A DNA stretch of 64,000 nt from Stenotrophomonas_A sp035539015. GTDB taxonomy: Bacteria; Pseudomonadota; Gammaproteobacteria; Xanthomonadales; Xanthomonadaceae. Below the pieces are notes generated by a model, which made no database searches, was not told the DNA's origin, and saw only the letters and a list, made by a program, of their open reading frames with translations. Positions 48,485 to 57,229 of this stretch are shown one piece after another. Where the stretch lies: NCBI GenBank assembly GCA_035539015.1, contig DATLJF010000063.1:1-64000 (forward strand), read 5' to 3'. Every line of letters starts with the position of its first letter. Position 1 is the stretch's first letter. The position numbers and the translations under genes were made by a program.

Positions 48485-50710
48485 ATGTCGAACACCCCGA
48501 AGATCCTCTACACCCTCACGGACGAGGCGCCGTATCTGGCCACCCAGTCGCTGCTGCCGATCATCGATGCCTACACCAACACCGCCGGCATCGTGGTCGA
48601 GACCCGCGACATTTCACTGGCCGCGCGCATCCTGGCGCAGTTCCCCGATCTGCTCGATGAGAAGACCGCCGACGATCTCGCCGAGTTGGGCGAGCTGGCG
48701 ACCCGGCCGGAAGCCAATATCATCAAGCTGCCGAATATCAGCGCCTCGGTGCCGCAGCTGATGGCGGCGATCAAGGAGCTGCAGTCGCAGGGTTTCAAGC
48801 TGCCGGAGTATCCGGACGCGCCGAAGAACGAGCAGGAAAAGGACATCAAGGCGCGCTACGACCGGGTCAAGGGCAGTGCGGTCAATCCGGTGCTGCGCGA
48901 GGGTAATTCGGATCGCCGCGCGCCGCTGTCGGTGAAGAATTTCGCGCGCAAGCATCCGCATCGCATGGGCAAGTGGAGCGCTGATTCCAAGTCGCACGTT
49001 GCGCACATGGAGAACGGTGATTTCTTCGGTAGCGAAAAGTCGGCGACGTTGGCGGCGGCCGGTGCGCTGAAGATCAGCGTGGTGGGCGCCGATGGCCAGA
49101 CCCGCGTGCTCAAGGACAAGGTGGCGGTGAAGGCCGGCGAGATCGTCGATGCCGCGGTGATGAGCCGCAAGGCGCTGGCGAGCTTCATCGATGCGCAGAT
49201 CGCCGATGCCAAGGCCAAGGACGTGCTGTTCTCGGTGCACCTGAAGGCGACCATGATGAAGGTCTCCGACCCGGTGATGTTCGGCGTGGTGGTGGGCGAG
49301 TTCTATCGCGATGTGCTGGCCAAGCACGCCGAGGCACTGAAGTCGGTGGGCTTTGATGCCAACAACGGCATCGGTGACCTGTACGCACGTATCGGCAGCC
49401 TTCCGGCGGCGCAGCAGGAGCAGATCAAGGCCGACCTGCAGGCCGAGTACGCGCAGCGCCCGGGCGTGGCGATGGTGAACTCGGACAAGGGCATCACCAA
49501 TCTGCACGTGCCCAGCGATGTGATCGTCGACGCCTCGATGCCGGCGATGATCCGCGACTCCGGCCAGATGTGGAATGCCGAAGGCAAACTGCAGGACACC
49601 AAGGCAGTGATCCCCGACCGCTGCTATGCCGGCGTGTACCAGGTGGTGATCGAAGACTGCAAGGCCAATGGCGCGTTCGACCCGGCCACCATGGGCAGCG
49701 TGCCCAATGTCGGCCTGATGGCGCAGAAGGCCGAGGAATATGGTTCGCACGACAAGACCTTCATCATTGCCGATGACGGCAAGGTCCAGGTCACCGACGA
49801 GCAGGGCCAGCTGGTGTTCGAGCATGCGGTGGAAGCCGGCGATATCTGGCGCATGTGCCAGACCAAGGACGCGCCGATCCAGGACTGGGTGAAGCTGGCG
49901 GTCGAGCGCGCGCGCTTGAGCAACACGCCGGCGGTGTTCTGGCTGGACAAGGCACGCGCGCACGACGCGCAGGTCATCGCCAAGGTCGAGCAGTACCTCA
50001 AGCAGCACGACACCAGCGGCCTGGATATCCGCATCCTGCCGCCGGTGGAAGCGACCCGGGTGTCGCTGGAGCGCATCCGCAAGGGCCAGGACACCATTTC
50101 GGTGACCGGCAACGTGCTGCGTGACTACCTCACCGACCTGTTCCCGATCATGGAGCTGGGCACCAGCGCCAAGATGCTCTCGATCGTGCCGCTGATGGCG
50201 GGCGGCGGTCTGTTCGAGACCGGTGCCGGTGGCTCGGCGCCCAAGCATGTGCAGCAGTTCACCGAAGAGGATTACCTGCGCTGGGACTCGCTCGGCGAAT
50301 TCCTGGCCCTGGCCGCTTCGCTCGAACACCTCGGCAACCGCTATGACAACGCCGCGGCGAAGGTGCTGGCCAAGGCGCTGGACGCAGCCAACGGGCAGAT
50401 CCTGGACAACAACAAGTCGCCGGCGCGCAAGGTCGGCGAGATCGACAACCGCGGCAGCCACTTCTACCTGGCGCTGTACTGGGCGCAGGCGCTGGCGGCA
50501 CAGGACGAGGATGCCTCGCTGAAGGCCAAGTTCGCGCCGTTGGCCAAGTTGCTGGCGGAGAACGAGCAGAAGATCGTCGCTGAACTCAACGGTGCGCAGG
50601 GCAAGCCGGTGGACATCGGCGGCTACTATCGTCCCGACCTGAGCAAGGTGGCCGCGGCAATGCGCCCCAGCCCGACCTTCAACCAGGCCCTGGCGACCTT
50701 GAAGGCCTGA
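48485..50710 (+). CDS. icd: Monomeric NADP-dependent isocitrate dehydrogenase (IDH-II)
   Basis: 741 residues, the size of the single-chain Azotobacter/Corynebacterium-type enzyme and unlike the 415-residue dimeric form. It oxidatively decarboxylates isocitrate to 2-oxoglutarate in the TCA cycle. Landmarks are TPKILYTLTDEAPYLATQSL, NPVLREGNSDRRAP (substrate site), HRMGKWSADSKSHVAHM and VHLKATMMKVSDPVMFG. It has its own terminator downstream. aceK, normally the regulator of dimeric IDH, lies 1.8 kb away. Confidence 0.95.
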   Translation: MSNTPKILYTLTDEAPYLATQSLLPIIDAYTNTAGIVVETRDISLAARILAQFPDLLDEKTADDLAELGELATRPEANIIKLPNISASVPQLMAAIKELQSQGFKLPEYPDAPKNEQEKDIKARYDRVKGSAVNPVLREGNSDRRAPLSVKNFARKHPHRMGKWSADSKSHVAHMENGDFFGSEKSATLAAAGALKISVVGADGQTRVLKDKVAVKAGEIVDAAVMSRKALASFIDAQIADAKAKDVLFSVHLKATMMKVSDPVMFGVVVGEFYRDVLAKHAEALKSVGFDANNGIGDLYARIGSLPAAQQEQIKADLQAEYAQRPGVAMVNSDKGITNLHVPSDVIVDASMPAMIRDSGQMWNAEGKLQDTKAVIPDRCYAGVYQVVIEDCKANGAFDPATMGSVPNVGLMAQKAEEYGSHDKTFIIADDGKVQVTDEQGQLVFEHAVEAGDIWRMCQTKDAPIQDWVKLAVERARLSNTPAVFWLDKARAHDAQVIAKVEQYLKQHDTSGLDIRILPPVEATRVSLERIRKGQDTISVTGNVLRDYLTDLFPIMELGTSAKMLSIVPLMAGGGLFETGAGGSAPKHVQQFTEEDYLRWDSLGEFLALAASLEHLGNRYDNAAAKVLAKALDAANGQILDNNKSPARKVGEIDNRGSHFYLALYWAQALAAQDEDASLKAKFAPLAKLLAENEQKIVAELNGAQGKPVDIGGYYRPDLSKVAAAMRPSPTFNQALATLKA

Positions 50711-50750
50711 GTGAACGCGCCGCGGCCTCGCGGCGACAGGCAATCAGCAC

Positions 50751-50783
50751 GCCCCGTGTCTCCGGACACGGGGCTTTCTTTTT
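50751..50783 (+). terminator. Intrinsic terminator after icd
   Basis: Perfect 10-base stem GCCCCGTGTC/GACACGGGGC with loop TCCG, followed by TTTCTTTTT. Confidence 0.93.
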
Positions 50784-50879
50784 GGCCGCCTCACTATCCA
50801 TATGCAAATTCGGCAAAAACACCGCTGCTGTGGTTCGAATCACTGCCAATGCGCGCCGACGTCCCGTAACCTCCTCAAG

Positions 50880-51163
50880 GTTGGCGCCAGGTAACCGGCG
50901 CAGGACTACAGCGGTAGCCAGGAAGGCTGCCGCGGGAGAAGGTGCCAGGAGGCGCCGGGCGAGGGATACGCCGGCAGGACCGGTCAGGAACGACCGACGA
51001 ATCGAGCAGGGGCGGGGCATCGAACGATGCCCCATGGACGGACACCGGGCGTGTGCCAAACACGCGACGCCAAGGGATTGATCCCGGCGCGCCGGCGCCT
51101 GCGCGATCGGCAGGGACGCATGCGATTGGCTCCAGCGGGCACACGGAAGTGCTGCTGGATTTT
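50880..51163 (+). ncRNA. Candidate CsrB/RsmZ-like regulatory RNA with GGA-loop hairpins
   Basis: The 496-base gap between icd and the next gene has no good frame but a regular series of short hairpins. Loops or linkers carry GGA: GCGGTAGCC-AGGAA-GGCTGCCGC (50911-50933), GGTGCC-AGGA-GGCGCC (50941-50956), GGCG-AGGGATA-CGCC (50958-50972), and CGGTC-AGGAAC-GACCG (50981-50996), with CAGGACT, GGGAGA and CAGGACC between or before them. Seven GGA triplets fall within about 87 bases. A plain hairpin GGGGCAT-CGAACG-ATGCCCC lies at 51014-51033. The 3' end is a terminator-like stem (TCCAGC with GCTGGA, inner GCAC-ACGGAA-GTGC, 51131-51159) followed by TTTT. The 5' end and promoter are unassigned. Known CsrA/RsmA-titrating RNAs have this design. 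Confidence 0.6.
51131..51163 (+). terminator. Terminator-like hairpin with a CsrA-type loop at the end of the candidate sRNA
   Basis: TCCAGC (51131-51136) pairs with GCTGGA (51154-51159), and an inner stem GCAC/GTGC encloses the loop ACGGAA. TTTT follows at 51160-51163. ACACGGAAGT in this hairpin is close to the CsrA consensus ACARGGAUGU. Confidence 0.55.
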
Positions 51164-51206
51164 CGCGCGTGCGCAGTGCGCGCCGCCGGGCCCGGCCGGC
51201 AACCAC

Positions 51207-51413
51207 TCAACGGAACGGCGACAGCGCCGTAAGCACTCGTGCCATGCGTGCCTGGCGCGCCCGCACCCGGTCGCGTGGATGCAGGTGCGGATGGGTCGCG
51301 CCTTTCTTCTTTTCCGGCTCGGCCTCGAACGGGTGGCCCGGCGCCAACTTGCGCGCCAACTCCTCGTTGGTCACGAAGCCGTGGTGGAACATCAGGTCGT
51401 TGAAGATGCGCAT
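51207..51413 (-). CDS. Small basic protein of unknown function
   Basis: 68 residues. The ordered N-terminus MRIFNDLMFHHGFVTNEELA is followed by a Lys/His/Arg-rich tail (EKKKGATHPHLHPRDRVRAR). I do not recognise the family. It is divergent from the LysR gene, with the 22-base palindrome at 51462-51483 between them, and may be the target of that regulator. It converges on the candidate sRNA, ending 44 bases beyond that RNA's T-run. Confidence 0.55.
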   Translation of the reverse strand: MRIFNDLMFHHGFVTNEELARKLAPGHPFEAEPEKKKGATHPHLHPRDRVRARQARMARVLTALSPFR

Positions 51414-51461
51414 GTCCGTGCCTCCACTTGAGTGGATTTGATATTGAGCGCACTCTGGAGG

Positions 51462-51483
51462 TGCGAAAAGCGAGCTTTTCGCA
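51462..51483. promoter_or_regulatory. 22-bp perfect palindrome between the small gene and the LysR gene
   Basis: TGCGAAAAGC-GA-GCTTTTCGCA. It is centred about 43 bases before the LysR ATG and 60 bases before the small gene's ATG. A second, AT-rich near-palindrome TTGAATTGAATTCAA (51491-51505) follows. LysR-type proteins usually bind T-N11-A sites; both repeats are candidates for autoregulation. Confidence 0.65.
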
Positions 51484-51515
51484 AGCCAGGTTTGAATTGA
51501 ATTCAAGGCCAAGCC

Positions 51516-52478
51516 ATGTCGAGAGCGCCGTTGCATGCCCTGCAAAGCTTCGTCACCGCGGCGCGAATGGGCAATCTTTCGCGTGCGGCCGAGTCGATGC
51601 ACCTGACAGTGAGCGCGCTCAGCCACCAGATGCGCACGCTGGAACAGCGCCTGGGCTATCCGCTGCTGCAGCGGCATCCGCGCGGCGTGCGCCCCACGCC
51701 TGAAGGGCAGCGCTTGCTGGAGCGTATCGGGCCGCACCTGGAGGCGATCGCGCGCGAGGTGCAACCGTTTGCCGCGCGTCGCGACGACGTCCTGACCCTG
51801 AGCGTTACCCCGTCGATGGCCTCGGCGTGGCTGGTGCCGCGGCTGGGCCAGTTCTTCGCCGCCCATCCGCAGGTGGAAATCAGCTTGCTTTCGAGCACGC
51901 GGGTGGTCGATTTCGAGCGCGAGTTTCAGGTGGATGCGGCCTTGCGGGTAGGCAAAGGCCAGTGGCCGGGCGTGACCTCCGAAGCCTTGTTCGACGAATG
52001 GCTGGTGCCGATGGCCAGTCCGGCCCTGATCGCGCGCATGGGCGGTATCGGCCAACGGCCGCTGTCGCAATGGCCGTTGTTGGGGGACCCCGACGGCGAG
52101 TGGGAGCGCTGGTTCGCACTGGCCGGAGGCGAGCCGCCGGCGCGCTTCGTCGCGGTGTTCGATGATTCGGAGGCCCACCACCGTGCCGCCCTGGATGGTG
52201 TTGGCGTTGCGCTCGGGCGGCTGACCCGTGCGCGCTTGCTGATCGACTCCGGGCAGCTGTCGCCGCTGTCGCCGCACCGCCTGCAGACCCGCTACTCGCA
52301 CTACCTGGTGTACCCGGAGCGCACCGCGCGCCATCGCGGTTTCATCGACTTCCGGCGCTGGCTCGCGAGCCAGGCACAGGAGCATGTGCGGCACATGCAG
52401 GTCGCGCTGCAACCGCCGGCCGCCGCGCCTGCGGCAGGGCGCAAGCGCCGGACGACTGCGCCGCCCGCACGGCGCTGA
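51516..52478 (+). CDS. LysR-type transcriptional regulator (GcvA-like group)
   Basis: 320 residues. The winged HTH (about residues 4-62) includes SFVTAARMGNLSRAAESMHL and TVSALSHQMRTLEQRLGYPLL. A periplasmic-binding-protein-like effector domain follows (about residues 90-295; SVTPSMASAWLVPRLGQF is typical of the GcvA/AmpR-like group). The Pro/Ala/Arg-rich tail is probably disordered. It sits between the candidate sRNA and aceK and is divergent from the small gene. Its effector is unknown. Confidence 0.88.
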   Translation: MSRAPLHALQSFVTAARMGNLSRAAESMHLTVSALSHQMRTLEQRLGYPLLQRHPRGVRPTPEGQRLLERIGPHLEAIAREVQPFAARRDDVLTLSVTPSMASAWLVPRLGQFFAAHPQVEISLLSSTRVVDFEREFQVDAALRVGKGQWPGVTSEALFDEWLVPMASPALIARMGGIGQRPLSQWPLLGDPDGEWERWFALAGGEPPARFVAVFDDSEAHHRAALDGVGVALGRLTRARLLIDSGQLSPLSPHRLQTRYSHYLVYPERTARHRGFIDFRRWLASQAQEHVRHMQVALQPPAAAPAAGRKRRTTAPPARR

Positions 52479-52492
52479 GTACACTGCCGGCC

Positions 52493-54232
52493 ATGCCCCC
52501 CGCCCTGCAGCCACCGCAAGCCGAACGCCGTGCCGAAGCCATCGGCAGGACCATCTTCGAGGCGTTCGAGGACTACCACGCGCGCTTCTCGGAGATCACC
52601 TGTCGTGCCAAGGACCGCTTCGAGCAGCGTGACTGGAGCGGCGCGCGCGAGGATGCGGTGGAGCGCATCGCGCTGTACGACCAGTGCATTGGTGAATGCA
52701 TGCTGCGCCTGCGCGCGGTGCTGCTGGGGCAGGCGCATGACCGGGCGTTGTGGATCCGTGCGCGCGAGCACTACGCCGCGCTGCTCGAAGGCCTGATCGA
52801 CCAGGAGCTCTACAAGACCTTCTACAACACCCTGACCCGGCGTTACTTCCGTACCCAGGGTGTGGACGCACGAATCGAATTCGTCGCCCTGGACATCGAG
52901 CCGACCGATGCGATTACCCATCCTGTCGCCCACCACAGCTACGCGGTCTCGGCGGGGCGGCTGACCGAAGTGCTGATGCGGGTATTGGGCGACTATCCCT
53001 TCGTCGTGCCCTATGCGCACCGCACGCGCTGCGCAGCCGCCATCGCGGTACGCCTGCACGATGACCTGGCGCACTGGGGCGAACATCCGGTGCGCGGCAT
53101 CGAACTGCTGGACACCGTGTTCTACCGCGAGCGCCGCGCCTATCTGGTCGGGCGGGTGTTCGGCGAACATCGCTTCTCGCCCTGCGTGATCGCGCTGGTC
53201 AACGACGATGCCGGGCTGCGCGCGGAGGCGGTACTGACCCGTCGCAGCGATGTAGCGCAACTTTTCAGCAATTCGCGCAGTTATTTCCAGGCCGACCTGG
53301 ATACCGTGGGTGATGCGGTGGTGTTCCTGCGCAGCCTGCTCACGCACAAGCCGATCGACGAGCTCTACACCATGCTTGGCCGTGCCAAGCAGGGCAAGAC
53401 CGAGCGCTACCGCACCTTCTTCCGCCACTTCGACACGCTGCCAAGCGAGCAAATGGTGCAGGCCGAAGGCACGCCCGGCATGGTGATGGCCGTGTTCACC
53501 CTGCCGAGCTATCCGCTGGTGTTCAAGCTCATCCGGGACCGCTTCGCGTATCCGAAGAAGATGAGCCGCGAGGACGTGGAGGGCAAGTACGAACTGGTGT
53601 TCCAGCTCGACCGGATCGGCCGCCTGCTCGACGCGCAGCCTTACCGGTTCCTGCGGTTTCCGCGCGCGCGCTTCTCGCCTGCGCTGTTGCAGGAGCTGCG
53701 CGAAACCTGTGCCTTGAGCATGAGCGAAGAGGGCGAGGACCTCATCTTCGACCTGTGCTACATCCAGCGTCGCCTGCGCCCGCTCAACCTGTACCTGCGC
53801 GAGCAACTGCCCGAGGCCGGGCGTGCCGCCGCATTGGACTACGCGCAGGCGATCAAGGACATGGCGCGCAACAACATCTTTCCCGGCGACATGCTGCTGA
53901 AGAACTTCGGCATCACCCGCCACCAGCGCGCCGTGTTCTACGACTACGACGAGTTGTGCCTGATCACCGACTGCCACTTCCGCGACTGGCCACAGGCCAG
54001 CAGCTATGAGGAGCAGATGGCAGCCGAGCCCTGGTTCCACGTCGGACCCAACGACGTCTTCCCGGAGCGGTTCCCTCTGTTCATGGGCTTGCCGGCCTCG
54101 CAGCTGGAGGCGGTGCGGCAGGTCCATGGCGAACTGTTCGACCCGCAGTGGTGGCGCGCGCTGCAGGCGCGGCTGCGTGAGGACGATTACCCCGATACGC
54201 CGCCCTATGCGGAGCGGTTGCGGTTGGCGTGA
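52493..54232 (+). CDS. aceK: Isocitrate dehydrogenase kinase/phosphatase
   Basis: 579 residues, the full length of AceK. The regulatory domain covers about residues 1-300 and the kinase-like domain the rest. VFTLPSYPLVFKLIRDRF carries the ATP-binding lysine, and MLLKNFGITRHQRAVFYDYDE holds the catalytic Asp/Asn region. In E. coli it phosphorylates dimeric IDH to divert flux to the glyoxylate bypass. aceBA genes are not adjacent here. It begins 14 bases after the LysR stop and may be co-transcribed with it. Confidence 0.95.
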   Translation: MPPALQPPQAERRAEAIGRTIFEAFEDYHARFSEITCRAKDRFEQRDWSGAREDAVERIALYDQCIGECMLRLRAVLLGQAHDRALWIRAREHYAALLEGLIDQELYKTFYNTLTRRYFRTQGVDARIEFVALDIEPTDAITHPVAHHSYAVSAGRLTEVLMRVLGDYPFVVPYAHRTRCAAAIAVRLHDDLAHWGEHPVRGIELLDTVFYRERRAYLVGRVFGEHRFSPCVIALVNDDAGLRAEAVLTRRSDVAQLFSNSRSYFQADLDTVGDAVVFLRSLLTHKPIDELYTMLGRAKQGKTERYRTFFRHFDTLPSEQMVQAEGTPGMVMAVFTLPSYPLVFKLIRDRFAYPKKMSREDVEGKYELVFQLDRIGRLLDAQPYRFLRFPRARFSPALLQELRETCALSMSEEGEDLIFDLCYIQRRLRPLNLYLREQLPEAGRAAALDYAQAIKDMARNNIFPGDMLLKNFGITRHQRAVFYDYDELCLITDCHFRDWPQASSYEEQMAAEPWFHVGPNDVFPERFPLFMGLPASQLEAVRQVHGELFDPQWWRALQARLREDDYPDTPPYAERLRLA

Positions 54233-54292
54233 TTGCGCCGCCGCTCGCGCTGCGCTGTAATCGGCGCTGCATCTACCTCAAGGAGCATGGTC

Positions 54293-55174
54293 ATGACGAA
54301 GGGAGTTCGTACGCTGGCGCTTGCAGCCGCACTGGGTGTTGTCTTCGTGCCGACCTACGCGGCGGCCGGTTCCGGTGCCAGCCCGGCGAGCGTGCGCAAG
54401 CAAATCGAGTCCAGCATGGTGGTGTCGGGCCGGATTGATATCGAGCCCGATGGCTCGGTCTCCAGGCTGGACCTGGATCACGAAGACCAATTACCGGATG
54501 GCGTGATCAAGCTCGTCCGCGGCAACGCCATGCAGTGGAAATTCGAGCCGGTGGAACGTGATGGTCACCTGGTCAAGGCGCGCGCGCCCATGAACCTGCG
54601 CGTGGTGGCCAAGAAGCTGGACAACGGCGACTACCAGGTTGCCTTGCGCGGGGTGAGCTTCGAGCGCTACGACGCCAAGGACCCGACGGGCCTGGGCACT
54701 ATCAACATGGGGCCACCGCGCTATCCCACCTCCGCGTTCCGTGCTGGCGCCGGCGGGACGGTGTATCTGGCAGTGAAGGTGGGCGGCGACGGACGAGTCG
54801 AGGACGCCGTGGCCGAGCAGGTGAACCTTCGCATCATCGCCGCGGAGGGTGATATGCAGCGGCTACGCAAGGCTTTTGCCGACAGCGCCATCGACGCTGC
54901 GCGTCAGTGGAGATTCCGCGTTCCCACGCAAGGTGCAGAGGCCGACAAGCCGTTCTGGAATGTGCGCGTGCCGGTGAGCTACGCGCTCAGCCGGGACGAT
55001 CCGCAGCCCTATGGAAAGTGGGTCGCCTACGTCCCCGGCCCACGCCAGCCGGCACCCTGGTCGCAGGCCGGGAAGAATGGCGCCAGTTTCCTGCCCGATA
55101 CCCTGGCAGAGGGCGGCGTCTACCTCGCCGACAGCCAAGCCCCGCGATTGCTGACACCCCTGCAAGGCGGCTGA
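54293..55174 (+). CDS. Exported protein with two TonB-C-like domains
   Basis: 293 residues. Signal peptide (about residues 1-24, PTYAAAG). Two TonB C-terminal-like repeats follow: about residues 38-108 (SGRIDIEPDGSVSRLDLD and MQWKFEPV) and about residues 155-232 (AGGTVYLAVKVGGDGRVEDA and ARQWRFRVP). There is no Pro-rich linker or membrane anchor, so this is not a complete TonB. A periplasmic binding or regulatory role is likely. The ATG at 54293 lies 7 bases after AAGGAG and is preferred over 54287. Confidence 0.7.
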   Translation: MTKGVRTLALAAALGVVFVPTYAAAGSGASPASVRKQIESSMVVSGRIDIEPDGSVSRLDLDHEDQLPDGVIKLVRGNAMQWKFEPVERDGHLVKARAPMNLRVVAKKLDNGDYQVALRGVSFERYDAKDPTGLGTINMGPPRYPTSAFRAGAGGTVYLAVKVGGDGRVEDAVAEQVNLRIIAAEGDMQRLRKAFADSAIDAARQWRFRVPTQGAEADKPFWNVRVPVSYALSRDDPQPYGKWVAYVPGPRQPAPWSQAGKNGASFLPDTLAEGGVYLADSQAPRLLTPLQGG

Positions 55175-55194
55175 GCGTTCCACCGCCACACAGC

Positions 55195-55221
55195 AAAACG
55201 CCCCGCACAAGCGGGGCGTTT
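55195..55221. terminator. Bidirectional intrinsic terminator between the TonB-C gene and rho
   Basis: An 11-base stem AAACGCCCCGC/GCGGGGCGTTT with loop ACAA is flanked by A's on the left and T's on the right. It serves the convergent genes; the T-run is better (TTTT) in the rho direction. Confidence 0.88.
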
Positions 55222-55244
55222 GCTATCCAGCGAAGCCCAGAGGC

Positions 55245-56993
55245 TCAGCGCTTCATCGAATTGAAGAACTCGTCGTTGGACTTGGTGCTCTTCATCTTGT
55301 CGAGCAGGAATTCCATCGCCGCGGTCTCGTCCATCGGGTGCAGCAGCTTGCGCAGGATCCAGATCTTCTGCAGCAGCTCCGGCTCGATGAGCAGGTCTTC
55401 GCGGCGGGTGCCCGAACGGTTGATGTCGATGGCCGGGTACACGCGCTTTTCGGCGATACGGCGGTTCAAATGCACTTCGCTGTTGCCGGTGCCCTTGAAC
55501 TCTTCGTAGATCACCTCGTCCATCTTGCTGCCGGTCTCGACCAGCGCCGTGGCGATGATGGTCAGCGAGCCGCCTTCTTCAACGTTGCGCGCAGCACCGA
55601 AGAAGCGCTTCGGACGATGCAGCGCGTTGGCGTCGACGCCGCCGCTGAGCACCTTGCCCGAGCTGGGGACCACGTTGTTGTACGCACGGGCCAGGCGGGT
55701 GATCGAATCGAGCAGGATCACCACGTCCTTCTTGTGCTCGACCAGGCGCTTGGCCCGCTCGATCACCATTTCGGCGACCTGCACGTGGCGCGCGGCCGGC
55801 TCGTCGAAGGTCGAACTGATGACCTCGCCGCGCACGGTGCGCTGCATTTCCGTCACTTCTTCCGGACGCTCGTCGATCAGCAGCACGATCAGGTGCACGT
55901 CGGGATGGTTGGTGGTGATCGCCGTGGCGACCTGCTGCATCAGGATCGTCTTGCCGGCCTTGGGCGGCGACACGATCAAGGCACGCTGGCCTTTGCCCTG
56001 TGGCGCCATCAAATCCAGGATGCGGCCGGAAATGTCTTCCGACGAACCGTTGCCGCGTTCCAGGGTGAAGCGCTTGCGCGGGAACAGCGGGGTCAGGTTC
56101 TCGAACAGCACCTTGTTCTTGGACGCTTCCAGCGGCTCGCCATTGATCGTGTCGATCGTGGACAGCGCGAAGTAGCGCTCGCCGTCCTTGGGGAAGCGGA
56201 TGCGGCCGGACAGGTAGTCGCCGGTGCGCAGGTTGAAGCGGCGGATCTGGCTGGGCGAGATATAGGTATCGTCCGGGCCGGCCAGGTAGCTGGCCTCGGC
56301 CGCGCGCAGGAAGCCAAAGCCGTCGGGCAGGATCTCCAGCACGCCGTCGGCGGCGACGCCGTCACCGTGGCGGGTCAGCACCTTGAGCAGGGCGAAGATC
56401 ACGTCCTGCTTGCGGGCGCGGGCGACGCCGTCCTGGATGCTCAGCTGCTCGGCGATATCCAGCAGCTTCTGCGCCGGCATCTGCTTGAGGTCGCTCAGCG
56501 AGTAGATCGGGAAGCCTTCCGGCACGTTGGCGGCCGGACGCGGCGGCTGGTTCTGGAAGTTGTCGCCGCCGTCGCTGGGCAGGCCACCGCCGTTCTCATC
56601 GCGGTAGCGGTCGCGCTGGCGATCGCGGCGATTGCGGAAGCGGTCGCGGCGGTTGCCCTGGCCTTGGCCCTGCCCCTGCGCGTTCTGGTTCTGGTTGTTC
56701 TGGTTGTTCTGGTTGTTCGGGCCGTTGCCACGCTGACCTTGGCCACCCTCGCGCGGCTCGCCGGACGAATCGGCGGCGGCGGGCGCAGGTGCCTCGGCCG
56801 CGGACGGCGCCTCCGGCGCGGCGCGCGGGGCGTCGGCGGGGGGGCTGGGCGGCAACGGTAGAGCGGACTGGGGCGTGGACGCGGCAGTGTCGCTGGCGCC
56901 TTCGGCGGCGGCCTTGCTGACGCGCGTCTTGCGCACGCGCTTTTCGACGGGGGCGTCGACGCTCCCGGTTTCGGAAGAAGTATTCTCGGACAA
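55245..56993 (-). CDS. rho: Transcription termination factor Rho with a long disordered N-terminal extension
   Basis: 582 residues, about 160 longer than E. coli Rho. Residues 1-160 are low complexity: a Lys/Arg and Ala/Pro-rich part, an Asn/Gln/Gly tract (about residues 90-113, NNQNNQNNQNQN) and an Arg/Asp-rich part (RRDRFRNRRDRQRDRYRD). The conserved core follows, with the RNA-binding cold-shock domain (LPDGFGFLRAAEASYLAGPD), Walker A SPPKAGKT near residue 345, DERPEEVTEM, and the Q- and R-loop region. Actinobacterial and some other Rho proteins have basic inserts that extend RNA binding. It is the usual neighbour of trxA and rhlB. Confidence 0.96.
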   Translation of the reverse strand: MSENTSSETGSVDAPVEKRVRKTRVSKAAAEGASDTAASTPQSALPLPPSPPADAPRAAPEAPSAAEAPAPAAADSSGEPREGGQGQRGNGPNNQNNQNNQNQNAQGQGQGQGNRRDRFRNRRDRQRDRYRDENGGGLPSDGGDNFQNQPPRPAANVPEGFPIYSLSDLKQMPAQKLLDIAEQLSIQDGVARARKQDVIFALLKVLTRHGDGVAADGVLEILPDGFGFLRAAEASYLAGPDDTYISPSQIRRFNLRTGDYLSGRIRFPKDGERYFALSTIDTINGEPLEASKNKVLFENLTPLFPRKRFTLERGNGSSEDISGRILDLMAPQGKGQRALIVSPPKAGKTILMQQVATAITTNHPDVHLIVLLIDERPEEVTEMQRTVRGEVISSTFDEPAARHVQVAEMVIERAKRLVEHKKDVVILLDSITRLARAYNNVVPSSGKVLSGGVDANALHRPKRFFGAARNVEEGGSLTIIATALVETGSKMDEVIYEEFKGTGNSEVHLNRRIAEKRVYPAIDINRSGTRREDLLIEPELLQKIWILRKLLHPMDETAAMEFLLDKMKSTKSNDEFFNSMKR

Positions 56994-57229
56994 GTGCTTG
57001 ATTCCTCGCTAAGGATGCGAGCGCCCGGCGGGGGCGAACTGTGGGTGGTCGGGGAGTCTGGAGAAGAGTTTCCAGCGGGTGCGGCGCGCTCGTGGCGGCC
57101 GGATGGACTGACGTTAACACCGCCCCGTCAAGGCGCGCAAGCGGCGCGGTGCCACTTGATTGAAGTGATTCAAGTGCCGGCAGGGTGCCGGCGGACTTCG
57201 CCCGCCTGGACGGGCGAAGTCGGTGGACC

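Noticed and set aside
50829..50843. GTGGTTCGAATCAC resembles the T-arm of a tRNA, suggesting a tRNA gene or attachment-site remnant.
   Set aside because: The flanking bases do not form a 5-bp T-stem, and no acceptor, D or anticodon arm can be drawn around it.
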